Source: Lottia gigantea
Taxonomy: Eukaryota > Mollusca > Gastropoda > Lottiidae
Assembly: GCF_000327385.1 (NCBI RefSeq)
Contig: NW_008710601.1
Location: 130,010-194,009 of the forward strand
Reading direction: 5' to 3'
Length of the DNA stretch: 64,000 nucleotides
Below are positions 61,696 to 64,000 of this stretch, one piece after another (the stretch's first letter is position 1; every line of letters begins with the position of its first letter). Under the pieces are notes generated by a model that did not search any database, had not been told where the DNA came from, and was given only the letters and a program-made list of their open reading frames with translations. Position numbers and translations under genes: made by a program.

Positions 61696-64000
61696 GTAGT
61701 GTAGATGGATATGTATATTGGTGAATTTGTTAGTCTGATTTTATTCATTATCAATTATCATTCCATTAGATGTCTGCAAACCTAGTTTCATTTAATCTTT
61801 ATCATTTATTGCATATTATTGATATGTTTACAAAAAATGAAACTAATGATCTAAGTGAGATAACTCAGAGAACCAGGCTATGTATTCTCGAAACGATCTT
61901 CGCTAGGCCCAATCCTAGGCACTCGGGGCCTTTCTGTCCTAGATTAGGAGGTCTTAGCTTAAAACCGTTTTTGAGAGTAGGATAGGATAAGGTCCTATGT
62001 TTTAAGACAGTTTCTAGGACATCCTAGTGCTAAGATCGTTTTGAGGGGCCAGTGGTTTATTTCACCAAATTTTAACTTGATATTATCAAGAAATAAAGCA
62101 ATCTAGCTGATTTCATAAACTGAATTTGAAATCAATTGCTAAACAGGTCAACAATGCCTTAATATTACTTCAAATAAAATGTTCACAAATGATATATTTG
62201 AAAATCATGTTAAATTTTGAGTTTTGATTTATCAGATAAATATATCATTAGATTACATGTCATCTTTTGGTTCCTTTTTGTTATATTATACTCATAGTCC
62301 TTAAGATATATTATGCTATATAAATGGTATTAAAACTACATACTTTATTCTTTCCCTGCCCAATTATGAGAAAGCTGTGCTAATCTACTTAAAAAAATCA
62401 GCTGTTGATGATAAACCTACTTATTATGCATTTATTGACAGAAAATTACATCAATGTTGGATGTGTTCACTTCAGGAATTTGCATTGATGAATAAAGGGA
62501 AATAACTCTTCTTAAGTTGACAATATTATCCCCCTTTGACCACAAACCTCTAATATTGTCGAGACACGAATCTTGCTTACCCTTATAAGTGAGCATATCT
62601 TAAGCCTTAAGAAAAGTTATTGGTTTTGTGTGAATTCAAATGCCCAATGAAGTAAAAGTCTTATTTCATCTTCAAAATTTATATCACTATCCTTTCAGGT
62701 GTTGGCAGTTATATTTTGCTAATAAAAAATACGGTGGGGTCAAAACTCCAAAAAATAAAGACCAACAAGTAATATTTGGTTATACATAGTTTTATTATAG
62801 GATAGTTATAAATGTACAACAAAATATAATGTCTATATATTACAAATTGGCCCCATAAAAAAAACCTCAACAAAGCAATATAGTGGTTCATTGTTTCCTG
62901 TATTATATACATATTAAAACTAGTACCTAATTACTTAAAATACATGTACAAACATCAATCTATAACCATCAACACCACTTCCTAATGTAGATTCAAAGCT
63001 TCTTTGTTCTTATGCCATTTTTTGCTACTTCGTATTGTAATTCACAAAAATATATAAGGAGACAGCTCTTTGACATAAATTCTTTGTGTTGTTTTAATGA
63101 ACACCAATGTACATCTGTAAATTCATTTAAAATGAGCAAAAAGACATTATTTTTGGCAATAATTACATGCAATATAGTATTTGTAATGTAAGTTAATTCA
63201 TATACTCAAGAATCACAACCATAATTTGAATAGAAATAATAATTGCAGGTATGTGGTTAGGTTTACATTATGAAAGACCTTGACATTGACATCTATATTG
63301 TACTTTCATAATCTGAAACTAAAATACATCAAAATGTCAGTTTTGGAGAACGAAGGTAACTAACTTTCCCCCCCTATTGTTAATAATTAATGCATAAGAA
63401 ACTGATGTGGCAAAGTCATATACTTTGAACTACAAGTAATCTTGTATATTACATGATAATAATATATTTGATCTAAGAAAATAACAGCAGTTTCACAGAC
63501 CATTCAGGTAATTATGAAACCGACAAAGTAGTTTAGTGTTTAAAAGCTGCAGCTGAATAGTTACCATTCTATGATATTTTAATCATGATTTTACTATAAA
63601 TCACCTTTTTCAAAATAATTTAGTGTATTAAATACATCTGAATGAGAATTCAAAAATATAATGCACAATAGCCACAAACATAATCAAACAGATTAGAAAA
63701 GTAGATCAGGATTGCTATGCTATAGAAGACAAAATAAGGAACCTGCCCAAGAAAACAATTCTCAAACTAAAAACTCAACAAAATTATACAAAATGATACA
63801 GAAATGATAGGCTAAGAATTATAATAAAAGACTACGTACATAGAAATATTGAGCAAAGATTATAAAAAAGATCATGCAAGATACATGGAAGGTATATATA
63901 TTACATTTATAAAACATATAGCACTATTTATATTTTCATGTTTTAAGACAAATTTTAATGAAATAAGAATGCAATTTTGAACTTTTGCATCATTAATGTG
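61696..64000. other. DNA downstream of AP2S1
   Basis: Contains stem-loop element B. From about 62790 to the window end the minus strand could be the 3' UTR of a gene lying to the right: a minus-strand AATAAA occurs near 62791-62796 and no repeats interrupt the stretch. This is weak evidence, and no coding frame was found. Confidence 0.25.
61872..62057. mobile_element. stem-loop MITE-like element, copy B
   Basis: Starts ACCAGGCTATGTATTCTCGA with AACGATCTTCGCTAGG and ends CCTAGTGCTAAGATCGTTTT GAGGGGCC. The arms are inverted copies of each other and match copy A (11090-11203). It is longer than A through a second internal fold around GGCCTTTCTGTCCTAG. It lies just downstream of the AP2S1 3' UTR. 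Confidence 0.65.

Noticed and set aside
1-64000. CRISPR arrays, operons or prokaryotic systems
   Set aside because: The tandem arrays have no spacer-repeat structure, the genes are spliced animal genes, and no prokaryotic feature was seen.

Overview
This is an AT-rich, intron-rich animal nuclear sequence. It contains spliced metazoan genes with canonical GT-AG introns, tRNA-derived SINEs, MITE-like elements and many minisatellites. A repeat at about 35.3-35.9 kb combines 'caagggcaataactc', runs of 'ggacggacgg' and a terminal hairpin. I associate that combination with mollusc genomes, so a mollusc (gastropod or bivalve) is my best guess. No species can be named from the sequence alone.

Three genes can be read completely and one partly. 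(1) 19.3-31.1 kb, minus strand: the 5' end of a receptor that looks like PTK7 (signal-peptide exon plus first Ig-domain exon). I found no further exon in the 19.3 kb to its left, so the rest probably lies outside the window. (2) 36.4-40.3 kb, plus strand: a complete GCNT-type (core-2/I-branching) beta-1,6-N-acetylglucosaminyltransferase of 550 residues in four coding exons, the first only four bases long. (3) 55.3-59.6 kb, minus strand: complete POLR1C (RPAC1/AC40), ten coding exons, 348 residues. (4) 59.8-61.2 kb, plus strand: complete AP2S1 (AP-2 sigma), four coding exons, 142 residues. POLR1C and AP2S1 are head to head, with 210 bases between their start codons, and share a promoter carrying NRF1-like and ETS-like motifs. 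A possible small protein of unknown function lies at 33.65-34.01 kb.

The rest is intron and intergenic DNA. It holds about ten minisatellites (units of about 23 to 88 bases), a tRNA-derived SINE family with at least two copies bounded by clear target-site duplications, a TTAA-flanked MITE family, two further inverted-repeat families, and several dispersed repeat pairs found only by comparing parts of the window with each other.

The genes do not form a functional unit. They cover receptor signalling, Golgi O-glycan branching, RNA polymerase I/III assembly and clathrin endocytosis. The features of most interest are the shared promoter, the PTK7-POLR1C linkage (both map to 6p21.1 in human, from memory), the recurrent tiny first coding exons, and the tandem repeat ending 12 bases from a splice donor. 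I saw no previously undescribed biological system.
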